A DNA stretch of 21,341 nt from Chloroflexota bacterium (GTDB lineage Bacteria; Chloroflexota; Anaerolineae; B4-G1): the NCBI GenBank assembly GCA_024232355.1, contig JAAEPW010000154.1, forward strand, positions 1 through 21,341, written 5' to 3'. The stretch's first letter is position 1; every line of letters starts with the position of its first letter. A program made the position numbers and the translations under genes. Positions 6,948 through 15,463 of the stretch are shown piece after piece. The notes under the pieces were generated by a model. The model saw only the letters and a program-made list of their open reading frames with translations, did no database searches and was not told where the DNA came from.

Positions 6948-9900
6948 ATGAATACTAGAAAAAATTTCAATATAGTCGTACCAATAGTATTATTATTGCT
7001 GGTGTTCCTATTGGGGAACACCAGCAACGTGGCGGCGCGAGAGGCCGTGGGAGAATTGGTGTTGGACGACGACACCACGATCGTGATCTATACTCCCCCT
7101 CGATATCCAGATTCGACGTTGGCCCCCACGGCCTGCCCGGCAGGCCCTGGCGGGGCACTAACGTCAACCATAGATCGCACAGATTTTTGCGTCTATTATA
7201 ATCCGGCCGTCACCTCATTGGCAGAGGCTACAACCGCTGCCGATCATATCGAGACCAAGTACTGGCCCCAGTTAACGGCCCAATTGGGCAAGGGACCAAA
7301 GTCTACCGGAAAGCTAGAGGTCCATTTACTAGACACCGTCGGCTGCAACGGTGGAACGGGTTGGTCAATAAACTATATGACCACTTACGATGGGTGCATC
7401 ACACCAGACACACTGTACCAAAAGGTACTAGGCCACGAGTTGACTCATCGCGTGCAGTACAATCATGATGATGGGGTCGGCGCTCCGCACCAGACCAAGA
7501 CCTTTAAAGAGGGCACCGCCCGAGTAATTGAGGATCTGTTTGCCCCCCAGGACACCTGGGTTGGAGCCTTGGGCTTTTCGTCTTATGCCAGTCAGGCACA
7601 GACAGCTCTGGGGAACCCCAACACCGATTGGTGGGCGTATGGATGGCGGTATAATTATGCCATCGCCTGGAAATATTACTCGGAACGGCTTCCTGGCAGC
7701 ACCACAACGGAGCCAGGATACGGTTGGGATTACTTTGAGACGTTGTACGCGGCAACGACAAACTATGTGGGCATCGCCGCAGTGAACAACGCCCACGCCA
7801 CGTTGGGCGGCCCATCCCATTATGAGATGTGGAAAAAGTTCGCTCGTGTTTTATATACCAAGGACCTGGACACGGGCACAGTGCCCAGCCCAGAATACTA
7901 TATTCTCGACGAACAGCAAGCTGGCGATCAACCCGGCCCGGTAGCCAAAAACTCTGGCGGAACTATCGACAGTGGAACCAGTGCCAGTTGGCTTGGCGAG
8001 TCTGTGTCTAAAAATGGGATGGACTATTACGAGGTCGCGATCGATTCTGCCGACTGTGAAGTGGCGACCGTCTCGTTCTCCAATGCCACCGGTCACCCGT
8101 ATTTCTGGGTCATCACCCGGGACGGCAACGACTACCTGCACGACACTGGCGGCAGTGGGACGAACTGGTCTCAAAGCACTGTGATCGGGGATCAGACCCA
8201 CCTGGCGGCGGTAGTGGTCGGTTTGGATGCCGACGTGACCGTGGACGTCGCAATGTCTTGTGCGTCGCCGGTGATGGATATCAAACAACCCCTACAGTTG
8301 GCCCCTGATTACGTCCAATCCCTGGACGTAGTCGTGGTCCAGGTGCTGCTGACCAACGGAGCGCCGACGGCTCCGGTGGTGTCTGGCCTCAGCTATACGG
8401 ATTTCGAGGCTGAAATTGACGGCACCCCGGCGCTCATTCTTGGCGGGGGGTTTGTCGAGGAACAGTACTTTTTGCTGGTACAGGCACCCAACCTCTCCAA
8501 TGGCCCCAAGGACCTGGAGATTTTGTTGAATCAACCGGGAACCACCACTTTGATTGCATCGGATAGCGAAACCCAGGCCGTGATCTATGACACGAGCAAC
8601 ACGGACAATGTGTTGGTCATTGACCACTCAGGTTCGATGGGCTGGGGTACCCCGCCTCCACTCCCGGCGGCCCAGGCGGCTGCACATTTCTTTATCGATG
8701 CCAGCAACTTTTCTGAAGGGTTGGCGGTGGTTCCGTATAACCACGACATTGATCCTACCAAAGTGGTGAGTATGGCTTTTGGCTCTCTGCCACAGCGCAT
8801 CTTGGCCAACACTGCTGTCGACGGTCTAACCGCTTCTGGCGCGACCAGCATCGGCGATGGCTTGGATAATGCCGTAGACCAGTGTACGACTAGTCCGACC
8901 GGTAACTCCCGTTGTGTGATGATCCTTCTCTCAGACGGGATGGAGAATTCGTATCTTATGTGGAGTGATGTGATGACAGACGTCATCAACGCCGGTCAGG
9001 TTATGGCCATCGCCTTTGGCCCCTCGGCCGATGAGACCCTGATGCAAAGCATCGCCACTGCCACCGGCGGCGCGTCGTACTACAACGACGTGTACGTCAG
9101 TGTCCGGCAGCGCGCACCCAATGCGCCACTGTTCACCGAGGACGATATGTATTTTGACCTGGGCCGGACGTACCTATCTGCCCTGGCTCGAGGGGAAGGG
9201 TGGGACGAGTTCCTGGCCGAAAAGGGAGAAATTCCCTACCCAATGGTCGTGCAGACACATACGGTGATGATTGATGCGACCACCACCGAGGCCCTCTTTA
9301 CCTTGGACTGGAGTTATCAGAGGGGGGCAGAGATGGAGCTCCGCCTCCGTAAGCCGAACGGCACCATCATCAGTAACACTGATGTGATCTCCTACTTTGC
9401 GGACTATGGTCCCAGTTACCACCTGGGTTGGCGGATCACGAACCCCGACCCTGGAGTATGGGAACTGCTGGTAGGCCATCAGGGTGCCGCTCAGTTGCCG
9501 GTGCCATACCAGGTGCTGGTGAACGGCCGCACAAGTTTGTCCGTCGAGATGTTACTGCCCGATCAGTTGGAGACCGACTATACGACCGGTCAACAGGTAC
9601 CGATCAGGGCATTGATTCCGGTCGCTCCGAGCGCAGGCGTCCAGTTGGCAGCTGTTAACACGGGGGCCCGGATGGCGGCTATTGCTGCGGCCACTGATTC
9701 GATTTCCATGATCGCTGATGTAACCGCCCCAGACGGCATAGTGACCCAGGTGCCACTGCTCGACGATGGAGAGCATGGCGACGGCAAAATGGGGGATGGC
9801 TTGTATGCCGGGGTATACACGTTGGTCACGCAGGCCAAAGAGGTTGATGAGGAGAACGAGACCGGGGACATCTCCCCCACCCTCAAGACCCAGGGCGCTT

Positions 9901-10811
9901 ACCGGGTGGTGCTCATGGTTCACGCTCCTACTTTTCAGCGTGAAGTGCTGGGGTCATTCGCAGTGCTTGAAGGGGATGACAGCACCCCCGTCGACGGAAT
10001 TCCTGACGTCTACACACAAATCTATGGCCCCAGTGGTGAAGACCCTGACCGGGATCTCTTGACGACGGGAGACGAGTACTTTTTGGGTACCAACCCGCTA
10101 CACTCGGACAGTGACAGTGATGATGGGGTTCTGCGTGAGTCCGACTGGTCCGAGTCGAATAACGGCCTTGATCCATTGGATTCGTCAGACGATGCCATCC
10201 TGGCTCCAGAGACCTGCCAGGTGCTAGGTCAGGACGGGCTAAACTTGCTCGTGTACGATGTCAAGCCCGAGTATGATTCGATGCGTGCCTACCGGAGCGT
10301 CGATGGCGGAGCTTGGAATTTGTACGAAGCCAATTTACCTCTCGACACTGGCGGCATTTACACCGATACATCAGTGACAAATGGCTCGACGTACGAGTAC
10401 GAGATCCAGGCAGTCGATGACACCCACTGGAGCGCACTGGTGCCGTGTGGGATTGCCAACCCATCAGCAAATTGGCGTCCACCGTCGGCCTGGGTTTCAG
10501 TGGCAGTCAGTGAGACTGCGGGTGTCTCGGCAACTCTCTCCTTTGGTCCCTACGAGGGTGAGGACGGCCAGGAAGACTTTGACGCCATCGACGAAATGTT
10601 GATCACCGCCGATGCGGAGCAGGTTCCCGCTCCCGGCGATGCGGCGTGGCAGGCTTTCACCCAGGGTGTGCTCTATCAGCCCGGTGCAGAACAGACCCAG
10701 GTCTATGTCTGGTTCAAGGATGTGGCCGACAACCTGTCCACGGGACCGGCAGTGGGCGACATTCCAGGCAGCAACCTGATCTACCTACCGTTGGTATTGC
10801 GGAATTCGTGA
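6948..10811 (+). CDS. Secreted HExxH protease-like / von Willebrand factor A domain protein
   Basis: This 1287-residue exported protein has a signal peptide at 1-30 (lysine/arginine-bearing start, hydrophobic core, NVAA before the cut). HELTH at 163-167 with Glu188 (KEGTAR) 21 residues on fits gluzincin zinc ligands. After a beta-rich middle, a VWA domain lies at about 553-715 with a full MIDAS: DHSGS at 559-563, Thr633 and Asp663 (LSDGMEN). Residues about 770-1005 look like beta-sandwich; LLDDGEHGDGKMGDGLYAG at 938-955 is the DGxY turn common there. An Asp-rich Ca-binding-type stretch (EDPDRDLLTTGDE, HSDSDSDDG) lies at 1031-1060. Fibronectin-like segments follow to a YLPLVLR tail. Protease plus VWA plus beta domain recalls animal CLCA proteins. 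AAAGGA seven bases before the ATG sets the start. The gene is monocistronic, with its own promoter and terminator. An adhesive or self-processing surface protein is inferred. Confidence 0.85.
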   Translation: MNTRKNFNIVVPIVLLLLVFLLGNTSNVAAREAVGELVLDDDTTIVIYTPPRYPDSTLAPTACPAGPGGALTSTIDRTDFCVYYNPAVTSLAEATTAADHIETKYWPQLTAQLGKGPKSTGKLEVHLLDTVGCNGGTGWSINYMTTYDGCITPDTLYQKVLGHELTHRVQYNHDDGVGAPHQTKTFKEGTARVIEDLFAPQDTWVGALGFSSYASQAQTALGNPNTDWWAYGWRYNYAIAWKYYSERLPGSTTTEPGYGWDYFETLYAATTNYVGIAAVNNAHATLGGPSHYEMWKKFARVLYTKDLDTGTVPSPEYYILDEQQAGDQPGPVAKNSGGTIDSGTSASWLGESVSKNGMDYYEVAIDSADCEVATVSFSNATGHPYFWVITRDGNDYLHDTGGSGTNWSQSTVIGDQTHLAAVVVGLDADVTVDVAMSCASPVMDIKQPLQLAPDYVQSLDVVVVQVLLTNGAPTAPVVSGLSYTDFEAEIDGTPALILGGGFVEEQYFLLVQAPNLSNGPKDLEILLNQPGTTTLIASDSETQAVIYDTSNTDNVLVIDHSGSMGWGTPPPLPAAQAAAHFFIDASNFSEGLAVVPYNHDIDPTKVVSMAFGSLPQRILANTAVDGLTASGATSIGDGLDNAVDQCTTSPTGNSRCVMILLSDGMENSYLMWSDVMTDVINAGQVMAIAFGPSADETLMQSIATATGGASYYNDVYVSVRQRAPNAPLFTEDDMYFDLGRTYLSALARGEGWDEFLAEKGEIPYPMVVQTHTVMIDATTTEALFTLDWSYQRGAEMELRLRKPNGTIISNTDVISYFADYGPSYHLGWRITNPDPGVWELLVGHQGAAQLPVPYQVLVNGRTSLSVEMLLPDQLETDYTTGQQVPIRALIPVAPSAGVQLAAVNTGARMAAIAAATDSISMIADVTAPDGIVTQVPLLDDGEHGDGKMGDGLYAGVYTLVTQAKEVDEENETGDISPTLKTQGAYRVVLMVHAPTFQREVLGSFAVLEGDDSTPVDGIPDVYTQIYGPSGEDPDRDLLTTGDEYFLGTNPLHSDSDSDDGVLRESDWSESNNGLDPLDSSDDAILAPETCQVLGQDGLNLLVYDVKPEYDSMRAYRSVDGGAWNLYEANLPLDTGGIYTDTSVTNGSTYEYEIQAVDDTHWSALVPCGIANPSANWRPPSAWVSVAVSETAGVSATLSFGPYEGEDGQEDFDAIDEMLITADAEQVPAPGDAAWQAFTQGVLYQPGAEQTQVYVWFKDVADNLSTGPAVGDIPGSNLIYLPLVLRNS

Positions 10812-10890
10812 GTGCGCAGGGGCTGGCGCGAGGCTGGACATCTGCTGGACCCGGGGATAGAAACGGGAGAAGTAGCCCCCCAGCGCTGAA

Positions 10891-10967
10891 GAATTAATTC
10901 GTCTGAAAAAAGAGCGGTCGCAAGATCGCTCTTTTTTCATTCGTGGGTTATGCCAAGAACGATTGAC
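10891..10967 (+). repeat. Terminator / -35 module, copy B
   Basis: The second copy of the module at 6741-6821: GAATTAATTCGTCTGAA, the GAGCG hairpin, CTCTTTTTTCATTC, and CAAGAACGATTGAC. Copy B has a shorter GCAA loop and one G-T pair in the stem. Together the copies flank the VWA-protein gene as direct repeats about 4.15 kb apart. Confidence 0.85.
10906..10937 (+). terminator. Intrinsic terminator of the VWA-protein gene
   Basis: A 14-bp stem, AAAAAAGAGCGGTC / GATCGCTCTTTTTT, with one G-T pair, closed by a GCAA (GNRA-type) tetraloop. The T-run is part of the 3' arm. It lies 95 bases after the stop codon. The A-run before the stem might also let it work on the opposite strand. Confidence 0.92.
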
Positions 10968-10992
10968 GTACAGAGGAACATGCCCTTATACT
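10963..10992 (+). promoter_or_regulatory. Promoter of the cyclase/hydrolase gene array
   Basis: TTGACG (10963-10968), an 18-base spacer and TATACT (10987-10992). The predicted start, near 10999, coincides with the first arm of an inverted-repeat set. It is the only clear promoter I see before the six same-strand genes to its right. Confidence 0.6.
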
Positions 10993-10998
10993 AAACAG

Positions 10999-11031
10999 GC
11001 AGATGATAATCTGCTTCACAGGGAAGCAGAT
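10999..11031 (+). promoter_or_regulatory. Three-armed inverted repeat at the transcript 5' end
   Basis: GCAGAT (10999-11004) pairs with ATCTGC (11009-11014) across loop GATA. The same ATCTGC, extended to ATCTGCTTC (11009-11017), pairs perfectly with GAAGCAGAT (11023-11031) across loop ACAGG. The two hairpins exclude each other. The set starts at the predicted transcription start and ends 31 bases before the ATG at 11063. It may be an operator with three half-sites or a switching leader RNA; the sequence does not decide. Confidence 0.5.
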
Positions 11032-11062
11032 ATCTCGGCCTACACAAAATAGGGAGATAAAA

Positions 11063-11530
11063 ATGGCGAACAAACCTGATTTCGACGTGAATGCTGCGCA
11101 TAAACACTTTTCCACAAACTGCTTTAACAAAGCATGGGACTTGATAGACAAGGCCGACCGAACCGCAGAAGAGGATGAACAGATGATCCGTTTGAGCCTG
11201 GCCTCGCATTGGCATTGGACGCAAAGAGACGATTATGCCAAAACGGGCGAGTCGGCTGCACACTGGCAAACGTCGAGAATCTATGCGATGCTTGGACAAG
11301 CGAACAATGCACAGAGATATGGTCAACTGAGTCTTGTCGCCAGTCAGGGAGATGACGTCCCGCCATTCTACCTGGGATATGCGTATGAGGCACTGGCTCG
11401 TGCCGAGTCAGTGGCTGGCAATCGGGATCAGCAGGAAAAATACTTGGGCAAAGCTCGAGCAGCAGCAGAAAAAGTGGAGGATGCCGACTCGAAAAAGATG
11501 CTGCTGGACGATTTGGACACTATTGGATAG
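11063..11530 (+). CDS. Small TPR-like helical protein
   Basis: This 155-residue soluble protein starts at ATG 11063 after AGGGAG; the upstream in-frame ATG at 11003 lies in the leader inverted repeat. The N-terminal part (HKHFSTNCFNKAWDLIDKAD, then RTAEEDEQMIRLSLASHWHW) resembles conserved small bacterial proteins of unknown function, as I remember them. The rest is helical with TPR-like alternation: SRIYAMLGQANNAQRYGQLS, AYEALARAESVAGNRDQQEK. It has no enzyme motif, signal peptide or membrane segment; a protein-binding or accessory role is possible. It is first in a same-strand array and ends 4 bases before the YCII-like gene, so the two are probably co-translated. Function not known. Confidence 0.75.
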   Translation: MANKPDFDVNAAHKHFSTNCFNKAWDLIDKADRTAEEDEQMIRLSLASHWHWTQRDDYAKTGESAAHWQTSRIYAMLGQANNAQRYGQLSLVASQGDDVPPFYLGYAYEALARAESVAGNRDQQEKYLGKARAAAEKVEDADSKKMLLDDLDTIG

Positions 11531-11534
11531 AAAA

Positions 11535-11867
11535 ATGTCAGATATCACACAATACCTATATACCATTCACCCGACACGGCCAGAAATGCTGAGCGATGGT
11601 CCCACGGACAACGAGGCCGAGATCGTATCACAGCACTTTGGCTACCTGAAGGATTTGACCGAACGCGGCGTGGTCATCCTTGCCGGTCGAACGCTGAATA
11701 CGGATGAGAGTACCTTTGGGACTGTGATCTTTAAAGCCCAATCTGAAAAAGCAGCACGCCAAGTGATGGAAAGCGACCCGGCTGTGAAAAACGGTGTTAT
11801 GCGCGCCAAGCTGTATCCGTATCGCGTAGCACTGATGGCGCAAGGAGGGTACTTGGCTGAAGAGTAA
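11535..11867 (+). CDS. YCII-family protein
   Basis: This 110-residue protein has the YciI / dimeric alpha-beta barrel pattern: an N-terminal strand ending in His12 (YLYTIHPTRPEM), a helix with His34 and Asp40 (SQHFGYLKDLTERG), then VVILAGRT, a central FGTVIFKA strand, a helix (EKAARQVMESDPAVKNGV), and a last strand (RAKLYPYRVAL). YciI proteins use a His/Asp pair in a small pocket and are mostly of unknown biochemical role, so no reaction is assigned. The start at 11535 is 4 bases after the preceding stop and relies on a weak TTGGA in the upstream gene; the same frame is open back to 11334, but inside that gene. The cyclase gene follows after 24 bases. The arrangement suggests a co-transcribed signalling cassette. 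Confidence 0.8.
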   Translation: MSDITQYLYTIHPTRPEMLSDGPTDNEAEIVSQHFGYLKDLTERGVVILAGRTLNTDESTFGTVIFKAQSEKAARQVMESDPAVKNGVMRAKLYPYRVALMAQGGYLAEE

Positions 11868-11891
11868 GCGATTTACGGCTGGAGAAACTCT

Positions 11892-14800
11892 ATGAACGAA
11901 CGTGAACAACTTGAACAAGCCATTGCCCATATGGAAGCACAACGTGCGATCCTGGGCGATGCGGTGGTGGGTGCTGCCCTTGGTCCGTTGCGACGGAAAT
12001 TGACCGAGCTAGAGGAAACCGAGCGTGAGACTACCCCAACATTGACGGGCGAGCGCAAACTTGTCACCGTGATGTTCGCCGACATCTCTGGCTTCACCGC
12101 CCTGGCCGAGACGATGGACCCCGAAGCCGTGCGCGACCTGATGAACGGCTGCTTTGAGCAGTTGGTGCCCGTCGTGGAGAAATACGGAGGCACAGTGGAC
12201 AAGTTCATCGGCGATGAGGTTATGGCGCTCTTTGGCGCGCCAGTGGCCCACGAGAACGACCCCGAACGGGCCTTGCGCGCGGCGTTAGAGATGATGAATG
12301 CGCTGGCGGGGTTCAACGTGGAGCGGGGGACCGACTTGGGCCTGCACTTTGGCATCAACACTGGATTGGTCATCGCCGGGGGTCTCGGCACGCGCGAGCG
12401 GCAAGAGTACTCGGTAATGGGGGACGCGGTCAACCTGGCGGCGCGGCTGGAGGGTGCCTCGGAGCGGGGTGATATCTTTGTCGGGCCAGATACCTATCGC
12501 CTGACCGAGCCTTTGTTTGAGTTTGAAACACTGGAACCTATCCGGGTAAAGGGCAAAGCTGAGCCGGTGGCAATTTACCGGCTATTGGCAATCAAAGCCA
12601 TCCCCGGCCAGGTGCGGGGTATCGAGGGATTGGAATCGTCCCTGGTGGGCCGCGAGGCCGAATTTCGGACCTTGACCAAAGCCGTTGAGCGCCTCCAATC
12701 CGGTGTAGGCAGCATCGTCACCATTGTGGGTGAAGCCGGTCTGGGCAAATCACGTCTCGCGGCAGAAATTCGTCGTTCGTCACTCGCCATTCAAAATTTA
12801 AATTGGTTTGAAGGACGCTGTCTCTCTTATGGTGGCTCGATTGCCTACTTGCCGTGGCTGGACGTGCTGCGGGGACTGCTGGAGGTGACGCCGGACGACG
12901 ATCTGGCGGTCGTTCGCGATGTGCTGCAAGAGTATGTGCAAACCCTATGCCCGGAGCGCTTTGATGATGTGTTCCCTTACCTGAGTTGGCTGATGTCACT
13001 GCCATTGGAAGATGAGTTCGAGGTGATGGTGCGAAACCTGGGGAGCAAAGCGCTCCAAGTTGTCACCTTCCGTGCGATCGAGACCTTGTTCGAGAGCGCA
13101 GCAACCCAACACCCCCTGGTCATTGTCTGCGAGGATTTGCACTGGGCTGACCCTACTTCGTTAGAGCTGCTGGAGGAGCTTTTGGCGCTGACCAACCGTG
13201 TCCCCCTGCTCCTGATTTGCCTCCTTCGCCCAGAGACGGAGCACGGCTGCTGGCGAATCAAGGAGATTGCCGCCCGGCAGTATCGCCACCGCCACACCGA
13301 CCTGTGGCTTGAACCCCTCTCCGCTTCTGAGAGCAACACCCTGGTAGGAAACCTGCTCCACACAGAAGGTTTGCCCCCGGAACTGCAGGAACGCATTCTT
13401 AGCCAGGCTGAAGGCAATCCTTTCTACGTGGAGGAGATCCTCCGCTCCCTGATGGACAGCGGGGCCATTGTGCAAGATGAGACCACCGGCCGCTGGCGGA
13501 TGACGCGGGAGGTGGCCGCTATAACCATCCCCGATACGCTACGCGGGGTGCTGATAGCTCGTATTGATCGCTTGCAAGAGGAGACCAAACGAGTTCTCCA
13601 ATTGGCTTCAGTCATTGGACGACTCTTTTTCCACCGCGTACTGGCCGAAATCGCCCAAGAGGAACATCAACTGGACGACCATCTGCTCACTTTACAGCAG
13701 GAAGAGATGATCCGCGAGCAGGCTCGTATACCCGAACTGGAATACATCTTTAAGCACCAACTGACCCAGGAGGCGGCTTACCGTGGCCTGTTGAGAAAGG
13801 AACGGCGCATCTTTCACCGGCAGGTGGCCGAGGCGCTAGAGCGGTTGCTCCCTGAACGCATCGAGGAACAGGTAGAACTGCTGGCCCATCACTGGGAGCA
13901 AGCCGAAGAACCGGAAAAGGCCACCGCATACCTGGTCAGGGCGGGACAAAAGGCCGCTGGTCGGTATGCGAATACAGAGGCATTGGCGAATTTTCAACGC
14001 GCGTTGGCCCTTGCCGAGGGAAAGGCAGGGTATGACGGCATTCTGGCGCTTAGGGCGAAGGTGCTGTTGGACCTGTTCCAGGGCCAGGAGGCAGCTAGAG
14101 ACTATAAGCGATTGCTCGATCGCGCTATGCAGAGTGGGGCCCGGCAAGGTGAGCTAGAGGCGCTGCTTGGCCTGGCATCGGCATATAATACGATCGCGCT
14201 TGACGAACCAGACTTTGCCTCAAAATCTCTCAAACTGTACGAGCAGGCCTACACCCTCGCTGGCGAACTTGACGACAAGGCGGGTATGGTCCGAGCACTT
14301 GTCTCAACGATGTGGTTTACAAGCTATTGGCCCGCATACCGGGAGCGGGCTATTGCCAATATCGAAGAAGCGTGGGTCGTCAGCCAAGAGTTAGGAGATG
14401 AGGACCTGATTGTTGAATGTATGGTAGCCAGGGCGCACCAAGATTTAGCGTCCATTGAGCAGGTGGAAGAACTGTTGATCCGGCTCGAGTCACGCCACGA
14501 TCTGCCCCGGCTCAAGGAAGCCTATTTTCGTCTTATATGGCGGCATCTTTTGGCCGGCAATTTCGTCAGGTGTGTCGAATGCTGCGATGCCAGCATAGAA
14601 CTGGCGGCAAAGCTCGGAGCGCCGCCGGTGATGTACCCGACTATGAAAGCGCTCGCTCTTTTAGGCCTCGGACGCTACGGGGCGGCCTGGGAATCGCTGC
14701 AAGCAGAGATTGCGAACAAAGAGTACCCATTCGGAAGCGCCCTCAAAGACTTTGGTACAGGGATGTACTTGCTGGAGCTGATGGCGTACGGGAAAGCAGC

Positions 14801-15410
14801 CACAGTTTTCGAGGACACCATCGAACAAGCAAAACGGATGGACCGGGCATGGATGAGTCTCTGGGCGCAGGCGGAACTGTCAAAGACCCTGCTCAAAAGC
14901 GAACGGCTTGAAGTAAATCTGGACTGGACCACCCAGGACCTTGAGAATACGGCCACAGCGCTTACGGCAGACGTGCCGGCCGTGCTGGGAGAAATCGCTC
15001 TCATCAAGGGGAATTTGGAGGAGGCCCTGGAGCAAGCAGAGAAAGCCTGTGCTGAAGCCGAGGCGCGCGGTTGGAGACCCGCTTTTGTATCCGCGTTGGA
15101 ATTGCAGTTACGGGTCCTGCTAAAACTGGACAGGCCGGGAGAGATGATCGCGCTGGCCGATAAGGGGGCCCAAATGGCAGAGCAGATGGCCTGCCGACCA
15201 TTGATGTGGCGCGTCCAGGCGGCAAAGGCACAGTCTCTGGCGTTACTTGGGGATGATGGGGCCGCCGCGCAAGAGTACAAAACCGCTGCTGCGATCGTCC
15301 GCGACCTGGCGAATACTATTGGCGATGCCCAACTCAAACAGTCGTTTACGTCGAACTCCTCAGTATCGTTGGTGCTCGAACACGCCCAAGCTGGCGCAGG
15401 TTATGTTTGA
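11892..15410 (+). CDS. Class III nucleotide cyclase - AAA-type ATPase - TPR protein
   Basis: This 1172-residue, apparently cytosolic protein has a helical lead (1-45), then a class III adenylate/guanylate cyclase domain at about 54-232. Metal Asp64 (FADISG) and Asp108 (KFIGDE) are present, as are purine-site Lys104 and catalytic Asn181 and Arg185 (VNLAARLE). The residue aligned with the adenine-specifying Asp is Ser174 (EYSVMGD). An ATPase of the AAA_16/STAND-like type follows: Walker A GEAGLGKS at 280-287, Walker B IVCEDLHWAD near 411-420. A winged-helix-like segment follows, then TPR-like helices from about residue 640 to the end. All catalytic residues are present, so it should make cAMP or cGMP, gated by whatever the ATPase/TPR part senses. 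GGAG seven bases before the ATG supports the start. No membrane segment. The 3' tail has been copied ahead of the second hydrolase gene. Confidence 0.93.
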   Translation: MNEREQLEQAIAHMEAQRAILGDAVVGAALGPLRRKLTELEETERETTPTLTGERKLVTVMFADISGFTALAETMDPEAVRDLMNGCFEQLVPVVEKYGGTVDKFIGDEVMALFGAPVAHENDPERALRAALEMMNALAGFNVERGTDLGLHFGINTGLVIAGGLGTRERQEYSVMGDAVNLAARLEGASERGDIFVGPDTYRLTEPLFEFETLEPIRVKGKAEPVAIYRLLAIKAIPGQVRGIEGLESSLVGREAEFRTLTKAVERLQSGVGSIVTIVGEAGLGKSRLAAEIRRSSLAIQNLNWFEGRCLSYGGSIAYLPWLDVLRGLLEVTPDDDLAVVRDVLQEYVQTLCPERFDDVFPYLSWLMSLPLEDEFEVMVRNLGSKALQVVTFRAIETLFESAATQHPLVIVCEDLHWADPTSLELLEELLALTNRVPLLLICLLRPETEHGCWRIKEIAARQYRHRHTDLWLEPLSASESNTLVGNLLHTEGLPPELQERILSQAEGNPFYVEEILRSLMDSGAIVQDETTGRWRMTREVAAITIPDTLRGVLIARIDRLQEETKRVLQLASVIGRLFFHRVLAEIAQEEHQLDDHLLTLQQEEMIREQARIPELEYIFKHQLTQEAAYRGLLRKERRIFHRQVAEALERLLPERIEEQVELLAHHWEQAEEPEKATAYLVRAGQKAAGRYANTEALANFQRALALAEGKAGYDGILALRAKVLLDLFQGQEAARDYKRLLDRAMQSGARQGELEALLGLASAYNTIALDEPDFASKSLKLYEQAYTLAGELDDKAGMVRALVSTMWFTSYWPAYRERAIANIEEAWVVSQELGDEDLIVECMVARAHQDLASIEQVEELLIRLESRHDLPRLKEAYFRLIWRHLLAGNFVRCVECCDASIELAAKLGAPPVMYPTMKALALLGLGRYGAAWESLQAEIANKEYPFGSALKDFGTGMYLLELMAYGKAATVFEDTIEQAKRMDRAWMSLWAQAELSKTLLKSERLEVNLDWTTQDLENTATALTADVPAVLGEIALIKGNLEEALEQAEKACAEAEARGWRPAFVSALELQLRVLLKLDRPGEMIALADKGAQMAEQMACRPLMWRVQAAKAQSLALLGDDGAAAQEYKTAAAIVRDLANTIGDAQLKQSFTSNSSVSLVLEHAQAGAGYV
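12768..12802 (+). repeat. Degenerate heptamer repeat inside the cyclase gene
   Basis: Five consecutive 7-base units fit a loose RYTYRNM pattern; the first two are ATTCGTC and GTTCGTC, later ones drift to ATTCAAA and ATTTAAA. They encode about 12 residues (IRRSSLAIQNLN) just after the Walker A helix, in an AT-rich patch unlike the surrounding sequence. The paralogue at 18053 has unrelated sequence here. Tandem heptamers of this look are known from some bacterial genomes, notably cyanobacteria; the identity of this one is inferred. Confidence 0.4.
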
Positions 15411-15463
15411 CTCCGGTAAAACGCGATTACTGGTGAATAAATAGCAAACAAGGATGCGTAATA

